From: Entrophospora sp. SA101
Taxonomy: Eukaryota > Glomeromycota > Glomeromycetes > Entrophosporales > Entrophosporaceae
Direction of reading: 5' to 3'
DNA length: 28,054 bases
NCBI GenBank assembly: GCA_958430865.1
Contig: CAUDNR010000617.1
Span: 1 to 28,054 of the forward strand
Shown in pieces: positions 1-10,765 of this stretch (positions are counted from its first letter, which is position 1; the number at the start of each line of letters is the position of its first letter). The translations under genes and the position numbers were made by a program. Under the pieces are notes generated by a model. It was not told the DNA's origin, did no database searches, and saw nothing but the letters and a program-made list of their open reading frames with translations.

Positions 1-1087
1 TGAAGGAATGAATATCCTCACCTCCTAATCTTTCCATAATACCGGTTATAACAAGTCCTTGAGTATCATCAACTACAAGCATTCTAGTATTTGAGTGTAC
101 ATTTGCCCATTTTAACATTTGTGAAAGCGTGTCTATTCTTAATTCTCTAAGAAAAAAAATTTTAAATTGAATAATATTAATTGCTAAAATCCATGAATGA
201 TCAATTAATCGATTCGGATTTAGTTGGTTTGGATTGAGATTAAGATTACCTTATTTTTGTTGGATTTTTAGAATAAAAATATTCCCACACAGAATATAAA
301 GTTGGTCTTACTGGCGTAAAAATTCTTGAAAATCTTTTTGAAAAAAAGAAAAAAATTTATTTTAAAATCAAAAAAAAAAAAAAAAAGAAAATAATAATTC
401 ACACTCACTTTGCCTCTTTACGTTTTATGTATTTTGCTTTAGAATATTCTGTCTTTTTATCAAATGATATATGACTTTCAACAATATTTTTAATTACATC
501 ACTTCCTTCAGTTGCTTGTTGTTTTAATTGTTCAATTTCTTTATACGATAATTTTTGTTTTGACGGATCATCAAATATTTCTTGATTATTTGCTTCAGTT
601 TCATCTAAAAACAAATTTAAGATTATTTATTAAATACTAAATATACACAATCATTATTATTATACACAAGTGTGGATAATTATTTTCTTTCATACCAACT
701 TCAATAAAAGAAACATTCTTAATAATTTTTACTTTATCTTTATCATATATTTCGTAAGAGTGTCCAAAAGGTTTTCCTATTATAACATTTGTATGAAAAG
801 TACCAAACTTTCCTAAGGAGACAGTACTATTAAATTAATTATATATATATATATATTATTATATATTATTATTATTTATTATATTTTCTTTAAAAAAATA
901 CGTACACATCCTTTTGAATTTTGACGACTTTAATATTTCCACTTGGCATTTGAATAAATATATATTGATTGTCATGTATAATTGATTCATCTCTTTCTCC
1001 TTCTTCTTCTACGTCTACGTCTACGTCAATTTTCAATTCTTCTTCATTTACTAATTCTGTTATCTCCATTTCATTAGTATTTGACAT
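1..1087 (-). CDS. TRM6: tRNA (adenine-58-N1)-methyltransferase non-catalytic subunit Trm6, 3' end cut by the window
   Basis: Trm6 (Gcd10) is the RNA-binding, non-catalytic partner of Trm61 in the nuclear complex that makes m1A58 in tRNA, including initiator tRNA-Met. Five exons are visible on the minus strand: 906-1087, 696-826, 409-604, 250-333 and 1-146. All junctions are GT-AG and keep one frame, giving about 246 N-terminal residues; the family is usually nearly twice as long, so the rest lies left of base 1. Recognisable family segments are VSLGKFGTF, IIGKPFGHSYEIYDKDK, KQKLSYKEIEQLK, FDKKTEYSKAKYIKRK, FTPVRPTLYSVWEYF, and MLVVDDTQGLVITGIMERLGG near the edge. The start at 1087 gives a short acidic leader with a DVDVDV run encoded by a small trinucleotide repeat. 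Identification rests on remembered family motifs and is strong because five independent exons agree. Confidence 0.93.
840..895. repeat. TA/ATT-rich simple repeat, beside and partly in TRM6 intron 1
   Basis: Low-complexity (TA)n and (ATT)n tract. It lies between TRM6 exon 1 (ending at 906) and exon 2 (starting at 826), so it is wholly intronic. Similar tracts recur at 4219-4240, 5648-5686 (kinase intron) and 7307-7330. Confidence 0.85.
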
Positions 1088-1421
1088 ATTGAAAATTTTT
1101 TAAAAATTTTGATGATGCATCATGATCAACATTTTAATTTACATCTAGAGATGTTCAGGTGCGCATATCTTGCGCATTGCATCTTGCGCAGAGTTAAAAA
1201 TATTTGAAAAGTTGGGTGGATTTCAGCAAGGCCCTGCTAAATGTAAATGAAATTGGTTCAAAATGTGAGGCACATTTTTAAAAGTGTAAAGATGTACTTA
1301 TACATGTTTTATAATCATTTTGGGGTTTTGGAATTAATGACAATAATGAAAGTGATTATAAATTATTAGATAATTGCGATTGAAAACATTTAATTTATTA
1401 TATTTTTAATACAATATTAAA
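1088..1421. other. Intergenic, upstream of TRM6
   Basis: AT-rich sequence holding the presumed TRM6 promoter. No open frame with coding character was seen. Around 1160-1195 the words CTTGCGCA and TGCGCA recur closely. No further structure was recognised. Confidence 0.5.
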
Positions 1422-1554
1422 ACACAGTGAATCTCGATTTAGCGGATAGTTTGGCAATTAGGGAAAAATCCGTAAAACCGAGATTTTTTTTAATTAGTAT
1501 CCGCTAAATCGAGGTATGCTAAATCGAGGTATGCTAAATCGAGATTCACTGTGT
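1422..1554. mobile_element. MITE-like element with pogo/Tigger-style inverted ends
   Basis: A 133-bp non-coding element with matching ends. The left end reads ACA then CAGTGAATCTCGATTTAGC, and the right end is its reverse complement, for 22 matching bases in total. A second inverted pair lies inside (CTCGATTTAGCGGATA near 1433, reverse complement near 1499). The right half has three tandem copies of a 15-bp unit starting GCTAAATCGAGGTA (about 1503-1545). Ends of the form CAG...CTCGATTTA recall pogo-type DNA transposons, which insert at TA. A clean TA target duplication was not found, so the superfamily is inference. Confidence 0.75.
1503..1545. repeat. 15-bp tandem repeat inside the MITE
   Basis: About three copies of GCTAAATCGAGGTAT; the last merges into the right terminal inverted repeat of the surrounding MITE. 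The array looks like replication-slippage growth of the inner edge of that terminal repeat. Confidence 0.75.
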
Positions 1555-1810
1555 AATGATTTTTTTTTTTGAAAAAAAAAAGTTGCACAAGATGCACAAA
1601 TTTATTGTTAATATTAAATATTAAATATGATAACTACTTCCACTCCCAGAGTATATTCTTGATTCCGAATTCCTTTAATTTTTGTGTGATATCTGGAATT
1701 TGTAATTATCACATTTGAGTGTTGCATGTAAAATCTATTATTATTATACAAGGGATTTTATTTCAAGAAAGTAAACTTGTTTTAAAAAAAATCAGTATTT
1801 CTTTTTTATT

Positions 1811-2010
1811 ATAGACTACAAAGCTATTTTTGTTTCCTTTGTCAATCATGTCAATGAAGCAATCTAGCATAGTCTTTGTTAATCTGAATAACAAGGAATT
1901 CTTTGTTGTTTCTTGTTTGTTATGGACTACAAAGCTACTTGTTTCCTTTGTCCCTTTTTCTGCTTTTCTTTATCAATCATGTCAATGAAATGATTTAGCA
2001 TGTTCTTGTT
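1811..2010. repeat. Imperfect direct repeat pair
   Basis: Two related blocks (about 1811-1880 and 1921-2010) share GACTACAAAGCTA, TTTCCTTTGTC, ATCATGTCAATGAA and the TAGCAT...TCTTGTT end. The second copy has about 22 extra bases after TTTCCTTTGTC. There is no coding potential; it is probably a remnant of a dispersed repeat family. Confidence 0.6.
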
Positions 2011-2162
2011 CTTCATTTTCAACAATGTTTTTGTGAGCATTACTGAGACGTCTATTAAGTGTAGATGTGGAGCCATCTTTTGAAGCTTTATAAACTTTGC
2101 TAAAAAAACTCAGATTTTACACTTTTTAAATATTTTTTTCCTGTGAATTTATTTTACAAATG

Positions 2163-2370
2163 GGATGTCCACCAACAATATAGGGGTCTGAAGACCCCTG
2201 GCCAAAAGTGAGTTTTTTGCATAATGCATATCTATATCATAAGGATTATAGTTGGTGAAAATTTTAAACCATGTTTACCTAGTACAATAAGGCTTTGTTT
2301 AACCAATTTTGTTTTGATAATTACACAGAACAATTTAATAATCTCAGACCCTTTTTGCTGGTGGACATCC
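2163..2370. mobile_element. MITE-like element, ends GGATGTCCACCA
   Basis: A 208-bp non-coding element. The left end GGATGTCCACCAACAATATA and the reverse complement of the right end (GGATGTCCACCAGCAAAAAG) agree closely, and both run on into GGGTCTGA, for about 28 inverted terminal bases with a few mismatches. AAATG occurs next to the left end and two bases beyond the right end, which hints at a short target duplication but is not clean. No transposase frame is inside, so it is non-autonomous. Superfamily not assigned. Confidence 0.7.
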
Positions 2371-2762
2371 TGAAATGATTACAGTTATATTCATTTTTTT
2401 GTTCATCAAGAATGAAATGAGGATGCACAATTGATCACTTTTTTTTTGAAGTTTTGTCACTCAAAACAAGATTTGTTTGGTACATCTTGTTCAGAATTAT
2501 TATTTTGTTAAGTAACTTCTTGAGTAATATTATTATTGTCATCAGAATAAAAATTCTTGATCCATTGAAAATAAATAGTCAATAATGTATTATCTTAATT
2601 TAAAATTTTCTCTGATTTGTTAATTGTCATTTTTTTTTTTTTCAAACAAAAAAAAAAGTTTATAAAATATATATGTAAAATATTATTGGTTGTTAACCAC
2701 TATGCATATCGTCAAATTAAAAGCCGTGTGTGACGCAAATTAGTGTGCGTGACAAAGAGACA

Positions 2763-3040
2763 CATTTCGTAAGGACGCAAAATGTAATTCGTGACGCAAG
2801 ACGTAATTCGTGACGCAAGACATAATTTATGGTGCAAGACACAATTCGTAATGTGTGTATGAATTAATTCAAATTTTAACCACACACAAAACTTTTTTAT
2901 TTATTACACGAATTTTATTGATTTTAAAGAATTTTGAGTGTTTCATAACCAGGAATTTTTATTAGTCAAGAAATTGGCATGAATCATGCTCGCGTCACGA
3001 ATTGAGTCTTGCATCTTGCATCACAAATTGAGTCTTGAGT
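2763..3040. repeat. 19-bp tandem array with inverted copies
   Basis: A 19-bp unit GTAATTCGTGACGCAAGAC is present twice exactly (2784-2802 and 2803-2821), followed by two decayed copies (2822-2840 and 2841-2859). Related words precede it. In opposite orientation the same word appears at 2992-3012 and 3018-3039 (GTCACGAATTGAGTCTTGC and a variant). The block could be a decayed foldback element or an expanding satellite. Confidence 0.75.
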
Positions 3041-3126
3041 CAGTTGCATAAAATTATGGTAGATGATTTTTAATCGCAATTCAATAATTTTGATCACAAA
3101 TATAATTGGTAATTCTCGGGTCTACC

Positions 3127-3656
3127 TGGACCATTCAGAGCTTATAAGTTGGCTAGTGCGTATGAAACAGGTAAAAAAATAGACTTTGATGATTCTAATA
3201 ATAATATTAATAGAATTAACAATATTGAATATTTGAGGAAATACAAAAAAAAATGTAAATATAGATGCTTTTGTTAAAAATGAATTCTTTTTCTTTACGA
3301 ATTTATCCCCAAGTTTTATTGAATGCATTCGCTGGAAAGTCATTGAAGAAATGTAAAACAGTCCATTTAATCTATTTTGGTATCAATTCTCGATAAATGA
3401 ATGCAATACAGTCTTTATCAATAATAATAATTCATCATTAATAAAAAAAAAGAGGCGGATAAAATCTTTTTAATACTGAAGAAATAATTTTAGAGAATCG
3501 GCAGAAAAATGTGCGAGTGTGGATACATATAAATCCTCGAGATTCTTATTTAGCAACTGACATTGCTATTGCTGGTGGATCAATATTGCTCTCAACCTCT
3601 CGTTCCACCTTATCGCTCAAGAACTTATTATTATACACTCACGCAAACCATTAATA
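3127..3656 (+). pseudogene. Decayed unrecognised gene
   Basis: Coding-like stretches switch frame along the plus strand. First is a frame containing PGPFRAYKLASAYETGKKID, rich in Asn/Asp. After a poly-A run (about 3244-3252) comes a second frame with NVNIDAFVKNEFFFFTNL and SPSFIECIRWKVIEEM, ended by a stop. From about 3476 to 3656 there is an open frame with NVRVWIHINPRDSYLATDIA followed by IAGGSILLSTS. The amino-acid texture is protein-like while the frames do not join, which is the signature of a broken gene. The family was not recognised. It could also be several exons with unseen splice sites, but stops inside the stretches make decay more likely. Confidence 0.45.
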
Positions 3657-3846
3657 CCAGTTGGGCAACATTTCTTCAATATTGAAAAGATTCTCCCCGG
3701 TCGGGAGATTCAACGAAACAATTGGTTATTCATTCTTTGTTTTTCCATTTGTTTAAATTCATCTACGAACGTGCACACCCGATGACAACTTTTGAATATT
3801 GAAATTTTTGATTTGGAAATATTACAAATTTCCTAAATAGTTTTAA

Positions 3847-3854
3847 TATAAATA
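3847..3854 (+). promoter_or_regulatory. TATA-like box upstream of the 3900 gene
   Basis: TATAAATA lies 46 nt before the ATG at 3900 and is followed by a pyrimidine-rich patch (CTCTCTCTTTCT) that could be the initiator. The placement suits a short 5' leader. Inferred from position and sequence only. Confidence 0.4.
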
Positions 3855-3899
3855 ACTTGTAGATCTCTCTCTTTCTAATATATACTAATTACTAATATA

Positions 3900-4370
3900 A
3901 TGTTTCGACGTTATAATAATAACAATCACTTCTTCTTAATAACTACTACAATCAATAAAAATTGCAATTTTACTACTAATTTTAAAAATAAAATTCAATT
4001 AGAACAAAAAAAGTTATCATCATCAGTTGAAGATACTACTGCTATTACCGAAAGAGTGGGAATCCTTCTTCCTCCACCTTTGACAACAGAAAATAATAGT
4101 AATAACAATAATACAATAAATGTGAAATTAGATGATTTAGGACCCGTAGTTGTTAATGAAGATGGAACAATTAGTCAAATAACAAATTGGTAAATTTTTC
4201 AAGATTTTGATTTTTCAGAATATATATATATATATATTAATTAATATTAATATTAATGATAATTGAGGCATGAGATGGCAAAAATCGAGAAAGAAAATTT
4301 AAACAGAATCTTATTAAAAAGAAATAAAGAAAGATTAGAAAGATTAAAGAAAAATCAACAAGAACAATAA
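3900..4370 (+). CDS. Small conserved protein, probably mitochondrial, function unknown
   Basis: Two exons (3900-4189 and 4268-4370) joined by a 78-nt GT-AG intron give 130 residues; without splicing the frame stops one codon after the donor. The N-terminus (MFRRYNNNNHFF...) has early arginines, no acidic residues and many hydroxylated residues, which fits a mitochondrial presequence. After a variable Ser/Asn-rich middle, the C-terminus has GPVVVNEDGTISQITNW, then HEMAKIEKENLNRIL and KRNKERLERLKK. I recall the pattern NxDGT(L/I)SxIxNWxxM...E...RNxxRLxxL from short uncharacterised fungal and plant proteins but cannot name the family. The last segment is a basic amphipathic helix. The intron falls exactly inside the conserved Trp codon, which supports the model. 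Confidence 0.8.
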
Positions 4371-4701
4371 TAATAATAACAACAAAATCAATCGTCGTCG
4401 TCGTCGTCATCTTACACACGAAAAAACCAAATCGTTTATATTATTATTTATTATAATTTTATTTTTTTGTCCAAAGAAAAAAAGAAAACACTAAATTTTT
4501 GAATTTTTTTTTACGAATTTTTTAAAAAAAGGAAAAATCATTTACAGAAAACATAAAAAGAAATATAAACACAGAAGTGAAATTTTAAGAAAATTTTTTT
4601 TTAGAATTGAAAAAAATAAATAATAGTATATATAATTTAGCCAATGTCTCCACATTTAAAAATTTTTTTGGCTAACTAATATATAGTAAAATATAAAATA
4701 T
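4371..4701. other. Convergent 3' intergenic region
   Basis: Spacer between the 3' ends of the plus-strand small gene and the minus-strand kinase. It contains a CGT trinucleotide run at 4393-4408 and long A/T runs that could serve both polyadenylation signals. No coding frame. Confidence 0.6.
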
Positions 4702-5647
4702 TTATTTATTCATCGTGAAGAAAGGATGATTAAGTGCCTCGTCAATTGATATACGTTTCAATGGATCGTTTATCATTAATCTTTTAATAAGATCGATCGC
4801 ATCTGGCGAGTAATTTTCAAACCGTTTTTCAGGAAATTTTACACCGGCGTATACTTGTTCCATTACTGGTTTCTGATCATCGAATGGATATCTACCAGCC
4901 AAACTAAAAAATCAAATGTAATGCAAATATAATATGTAAATATAACATGAATATATATATTATTTTATTATGACAAACAAAAAGATATGCTTACCATACG
5001 TAAAAAGTAGCACCCAATGACCACAAATCAGCACGTTTATAATTTAACCATGCCAATTTATCTGTACGATGGAATTGACCAAGTATTTCAGGAGCTATTA
5101 AATAGAATAAAAATTTTATTTTTGTTATCATCATTTCTTATTATTTCTTATTTATTATTTGTTATTAAAGGGATTTTTTCTTTACACATACCAGCAAAAG
5201 CAGGAGTTCCTACTACTTGTAAACCTGAATGATAACCAAATTCAGTCGAAAGACCAAAATCACCAAGTTTTGCAAATTCATCTTCATATAACATGATATT
5301 TTCAGGCTATACAAATAATAAAAATACAAACAGATCATTAGTCTTTAAGATCATAAAATAAATAAATAATAAAATAATATAGTACCTTTATATCACGATG
5401 AACATAACCAGCATCATGCATAGCTTTAACAGCTTCAAGTATTGATTTCATAAATCCACGAGCATAACTTTCAGTCATTCTCTTACGATAAATCACATCG
5501 CTCAAATCTTTATTTGCTAATGGCATTATATAGTAAACTTTTTTGGGAGTTTCAACTAAATCTAAAAGTGGGATAAGATTTGTCTAATAATCAAAAGAAA
5601 AAAGAAGAATTAGTATTTTAGTATTTATATAATAGTAAATAGTAAGA

Positions 5648-5685
<38 letters not shown>

Positions 5686-7103
5686 GACTCACCAAGCCTT
5701 CCATTTGTAACATCATTCTTCCTTCATTAATTATTTCAGAATTCTTCTTTAATTGTTTTTTATTTGCATAATGTATTGTACCCAAACAACATTTAAATTG
5801 TTTCTTTAAACATTTAACTGCCACACGTGTTTCATTTTGTATGTCAATACCCTTAAAAACTTTTCCATGGTGACCTTCACCAACTGTATTTCTTTTGTCT
5901 ATGAGATATCGACCATTTAATAAACGTTCATTTTTACTTTTTTTCTCGATCGAACCAATATTTATTGTAAGTTTTCTGGTTTTTTTACGGGCTAGTTCGA
6001 GACGCTTTCTAGCCTGATCTTCTTGTTTTTTATTTTCGGGGGATTCTGATTTTTCAAATATGGAAACACTTTTTTCTGCTGCATTCTTTATAAAATCAGA
6101 AACGCACGATATTGGATTTTTTCGTAGTTTTGAGTTTTTCTTTGAAGATTCCTATTTTGTCAATAATATTAATATTAATAAAATCATTTAACATGAACGA
6201 ATCATTTGATTATAATTATTCATAATTACGTTATTCTTTTTACAATCTAATTGATTTTCTATAATAGTTGTCGTCTCGTTAAACTTGACATTTTTTGAAC
6301 AAATTCCAAAAGTTAAATCGTCACTCTAATGAATAATAATAATGATGATATATTAATGTGAATGAATATAATAAGTATCATGTGAGAATTCATTTCACAA
6401 CAATTACTCACGTCATTATTGCAAATGCTAATATCAATATCGTTTTTGTTGTTGTTGTTGTTTAGCAATAATTCACAATCTAATTTCTTTCTATGTACAA
6501 ACTATTTTACAAACAGTTTAATTATTTTAATAAATTAATCATTTAATCGATTAATTACACTGCGCGTATATAAATAATAATCATTACTTACATCAAGTAT
6601 TTTTTCATTATTATGATTATCTGGAGTTCTATTTAGTCCTTCGTTAATCTTTTTAATTAACTATACAATCATAACGTCATTAGTATTACATTATCATCAT
6701 GTATCAAGATTATCGATAAATATATATTTACTTGTTTAACTCTATCTTGATTTGGGTCAATGTTTAAATTAATTGAGACGATATTATTAAATTCCTTTAA
6801 TAAATCATCGACCCAAAGTTCTAAACTTTCATTTTTTGAAGATGAAACAGTTGTTGATTTTTTGGTGGATGAGATACATATTCCAGAGTCTAATCGATCA
6901 TCGTCTATCATTGTTTCTTGTTGACTATAATTATAAAAACTATTATTATTATTATTATTATTATTGATATTACTATTACTATTACTATTATTATTGTGAA
7001 GTTTCTTCATTAATTGATGAAATGTTGGGTTGGAGGTTCTTGTTTTTGTTGTGGCTAAAGGTGCCGTTGAATTGTTTACAATGTATTGTTGTACCAACGC
7101 CAT
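4702..7103 (-). CDS. Serine/threonine protein kinase, CAMK-like, with long Asn-rich N-terminus
   Basis: Nine exons: 6732-7103, 6592-6660, 6412-6501, 6230-6325, 5693-6151, 5386-5583, 5192-5306, 4995-5094 and 4702-4903. All have GT-AG ends and one continuous frame, giving 566 residues. Residues 1-285 are low-complexity, with poly-Asn and then a basic stretch. The kinase domain spans about 290-560: Gly-loop GEGHHGKV (300-307), VAVK with Lys about 322, HRDIKPEN with catalytic Asp about 426, DFG about 444-446, GTPAFAAPEIL, then [11 protein letters not shown] and LAGRYPF. All catalytic residues are present, so it should be active, transferring phosphate to Ser/Thr. It has some CAMK/AMPK character ([23 protein letters not shown]) but no FHA or calmodulin-binding segment that I can recognise. 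Substrate unknown. Confidence 0.9.
5648..5686. repeat. ATT/ATA microsatellite in kinase intron
   Basis: Trinucleotide run of ATA then ATT units inside the kinase intron between exons 5693-6151 and 5386-5583. It is non-coding and likely length-polymorphic. Confidence 0.8.
6944..6992. repeat. Trinucleotide run encoding poly-Asn in the kinase
   Basis: ATT/ACT units on the plus strand read as AAT and AGT on the coding strand, giving the Asn/Ser run of the kinase N-terminus. It stays in frame, so slippage changes only the length of a disordered region. Confidence 0.8.
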
Positions 7104-9427
7104 TATTATTATGCTAGTAAAAGTGTAAATTTAAATATCCTTTCTACCGTTTTTATTTATTAATCTTAATTAAAAGAATTTTACGATTATTACAAAGAAA
7201 ATAATGATAATACAAATTTCACCAGGAAATAACAAAAATAAAAATATAGATGTGTTGTGTTAAAAGTAATTATTAAAGTAATTATTAATTTTAAATGTTC
7301 TTATTATATATATATATATATATATATAATATGTATATGTATAAATATGTGTATAAATATGAATAAAGGAAATTTTAGATTAAATAAAAGTCTAAGAATG
7401 TTATATTTTAGATAAAGAAGTTTGCTTTTAAATATTATTATTATATTATTTATTAATTTATTACATGTTTTTTTTTATATACAAATTATAATGATCTAAA
7501 TAGTCTAAAAAGAACGAGTAACCAATAAAGAAAAAGAATAAATTTTAAAAAAAATTTATATTTTTTTTTAAAAGAAAAATTTCAATATATTTATATAATT
7601 TGTATAATAATTTATACACAGTAAAATATAAATGTGTATAATTGTGTGTATATATATGCGTGCATATAATATAATAGAAGAATTTTTACGAAAATCTCAC
7701 ACGTTCACCAATTCACTACAATTGACCGTTAATTTAATTGATTCATTTGTTTAGAGAAAAGAGAACTGTAATGAGTATAGCGAGCGTGAGTTAAGTGGAA
7801 GGATTAAAAGGAAAATAATAATTGGGGAAAATTAGATTTTCTTAATAAAGAGGGTTATTTTATTTATTTTATTTATTTATTATTTATTTATATTTATTTA
7901 TTCATGCAAAATAAAGCCAGATAGAATATAAAAAAACCCAGACTTTATTTATTTAGGCTATATAGTTTTTACCATTAAATTTTCAGGGGGCCAAAAGATT
8001 TAGATCATGTGATTCAGATCGTGACGACCTTTCTCCCTTTTTCCTTTTCTTGTTAATTTTTTTACATGCGTTGTTGGTTAAATTAATTAAGGTTTTTTGG
8101 TGTGTATAGCTGAAATAAACCCTGAAATATTTATGGTAATATTTTTCTAACGAATTATATTTAATTATATACAATTCATTCATTACCTAAAAAGTAACTT
8201 TTAATATTAATTAATTAAAGACCCTCTCTTCTCCTTGATTTAAATATAATAAATACCCATGCGGTGTAATATAATACTTGACTTAAACTATTCCTCATTT
8301 GGGTTGTATAATAAATTTTATTATGACTGTGTAACGACGTAACGAAACATTATTTTTGAATTTTAAATTTTTTATATATATGTTTAAAAAATATTAATTT
8401 TTTTTATGTCTTACTTTAGGAACCGTCCATTGTTCGAAGAAATATACACTTCATGTTTCATAAATACAATATTATCATTGTTTGAATCATCGTTAGTATA
8501 AACGTTATTATCAGCCAGCTGCTACCAGCCTAGTTTCATCTTTTGATTGAAAAAAAAAAAAATAATACAAAACGAACGGATGAATGAATAGATGGAATCC
8601 TTTTTTTTTATCATGGATTCGCGATTGGATTGAACGGATTTATAATCCATTAGGATGCACGGTTCATCTTTTTATTTTTATTTTTTTATTTTTTTTTTGC
8701 GGCAAAAAGATTTAATTTTGAGGCAAAAATTCCCGAAACAAAATTGTTTGGGCTAATCTCTATTAGTTTCTTTATTAAGTTTAATTGTTTTTATTTCAAA
8801 CTCTTTAAAGGAAAATTAGGAGAAAATTTTTTAATTTTTCTAAAATTTGATAAAAATAATTTAAAATTTAAAAATAATTTAAAATGATTACATCATTCGA
8901 CGATTATAAAAATTATATGATAAGGTTTAAAGTAGTGGTAATAAAATAATTTTTGATGGTTGTTGTTGGTAGCAGCAACAACAACAAATACCTGCTGTCA
9001 CAATATTAATATTTACAATAGTAGTAGTAATTGTAGTCGTGTGGTAGTGCAATGCCGAATATCTTTGAAACAAATATAAAACAACTTGTTCTTCTTTAAT
9101 AGAAATAAAATAAAAAATTCAGGTTTTTTTAATCAATCACTTGTTTAAACATGTGAATCGTATGTAAGATGAATGGTGAATGAGAAAAAATTTTACATCA
9201 TAAATATGCATTAATAAATTATATATTCTCCACAAGTATAAAAAAAAAAAAAATTAAATAACAATGACACCATTTTTTCTAATTTTGGCCAAATTTATTA
9301 TTGTAGGAACTAATTTGGAATTATTATAAAAATCAAATGCTTGTATATTTGTATATAATAAAAGTATAACGCGTAAACATAAAATAATTACCTTACAACT
9401 TAGGTTAATATTTCATGAGTACTTTTC
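7104..9427. other. Long intergenic region, no gene recognised
   Basis: Upstream side of the CAMK-like kinase. It has (TA)n at 7307-7330, long A/T runs and TTTATTTA repeats near 7860-7905. On the minus strand about 8414-8516 there is a short protein-like frame (LADNNVYTNDDSNNDNIVF, then MKHEVYISSNNGRF) that runs into GTAAGA; it may be an orphan exon or gene fragment, but no partner exon was found. Around 8937-9060 GTT/AAC-type trinucleotide repeats occur. Nothing else could be supported. Confidence 0.5.
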
Positions 9428-10111
9428 CTATTTGCTACTAGAAATAAGCTCACGTGATATGGAATTTTTGGTAACTATATTTGCTCTATTTACTCTCGAT
9501 CTGAAATTTATGTCTTTGGAAATAAGATTTAAACAATTGACTTTCACAATAGATTTTGCCAAGTTGACATTGAAACTTGAACTAGATATCAAAGAAACAA
9601 TTTTTCGGGGCCTATTATATTCTATTAGTTTGTTCTGAAATGTAAACACCAGTATGTCTCACTAATATTAATTTTTTAATAACTATAATTTGAAATAACA
9701 AAGCTAATTACTAATAGCATAGTGGAAATTTGAAATGTTACATTAAATTTTTATATTGTGCAATGTAAACTTTATAATACACGGCAAACATTCTGGCAAT
9801 AAAAAGTAAATGATAAATTGGACCTGAACTTGATCTCCAATTTTAGAGTAACAACTATATACTGGTGAAGTTTTGGGAGTAATTGGTTCTGTATAACATT
9901 TAGTGTAACAACAAACTTCCACTATGCTAATACTAATAAAGATTAGTTATATAGCAAATTTTTTGTCATACAAACAAAAAAAACGATGGTTCAAAAACTT
10001 ACCATTTTGGGGTATGAAATTTATTATCAAACGGTTTTTCGGCTATTGATATATAGCCGAAATTTTTTTTTCTGTTATTATTATAAAAATCGTTTTCTGA
10101 AGTATCACTTC
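9428..10111 (-). CDS. Hypothetical protein, three exons, 5' end uncertain
   Basis: Three minus-strand exons join in one frame: about 10003-10111, 9824-9926 and 9428-9634. The first ends in AAAATG before GTAAGT, a strong donor. The second starts after TATTAG and contains the motif CCYTKCYTEPITPKTSPVYS. The third starts after TTTACATTTCAG, contains NKLIEYNRPRKIVSL, and ends SRELISSSK before a stop. The donor of exon 2 is weak (GTCC, or GTTC six bases earlier; both keep frame). Frames close before 10111, so an upstream exon with the start codon is missing from the model. The Cys/Thr/Pro motif looks conserved in style but I do not recognise a family. It could also be a decayed gene with its last exons preserved. 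Confidence 0.4.
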
Positions 10112-10700
10112 CTAATACGAAAATGATCTTTGAGATTCAGCTGGTCGATTGACTATTTTTACTTTGCAGATCGTTAAATTGGCCAATAAGAATGCAAGAT
10201 CGTGATCAAAAAAATTATTTTATGTTACCATTAAAGAATACTTTGACCGTTTAAGAGATAGAGACGAATGGTAATGAAGAAAATATAAAAAGTTTAAAAA
10301 ATATCTTACTGAAAATGGCTAATGAGTTTCCTTTTTGGGCCTTTTTTAATTAAAAAAATCCAATTTTTATTATGTAAATGCTTAAAGATCTTACTGGTGT
10401 TTTTAACGAGGTCACTACCCATTTTTGTTAATACAAGTTCAATTATAATTGTCCAAAGTCCTAAAGAGGCCCATGTCCTATACCACGTGAATACATGGAC
10501 ATCATAATAAATAAAAAATAGTTCCGTAAACTACACATTTAGGTTACCTTTCTTTTGGGCAAATCAATATGCTCTCTATAACAAACCTTTGGCTGTGCAA
10601 GAAAAGGTCATTATAGACAGAGTTCATTATAGGAACTTTATATGTAATCATGTGGATTAAATAATTCATAATTTATTTTTTTTTTCAATAATGACAACAA
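10112..10700. other. Intergenic, with a weak inverted-repeat remnant
   Basis: No gene recognised. At 10572-10635, CTCTCTATAACAAACC and GGTCATTATAGACAGAG are imperfect inverted copies, the latter followed by a second TTCATTATAGG; this resembles the decayed ends of a pogo-type MITE but is too diverged to call. Confidence 0.4.
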
Positions 10701-10765
10701 TGTTCATTTTATTATTATTCTCCTCTACCACCTCTACCTGCCATTAATAATAAAAAATTTTCTTT

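Noticed and set aside
5017..5232. Plus-strand 71-codon frame
   Set aside because: Lies antisense across kinase exons and an intron; a shadow of the real gene.
7983..8183. 66-codon minus-strand frame
   Set aside because: Lys/Asn/Tyr composition follows from AT-richness; no motif or splice partner.
9432..9638. Plus-strand 68-codon frame
   Set aside because: Antisense to the third exon of the hypothetical gene, which has a proper acceptor and stop; the plus frame has no motif.
10572..10635. CTCTATAA/TTATAGACAGAG inverted pair
   Set aside because: Resembles worn pogo-type ends but has too many mismatches and no target duplication to call an element.
10712..10745. Minus-strand MAGRGGRGE reading followed by stops, next to an acceptor-like AATGGCAG
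   Set aside because: It looks like an RGG-tail terminal exon but has no donor partner, and RLP24 already ends cleanly at 10766; too short to support.
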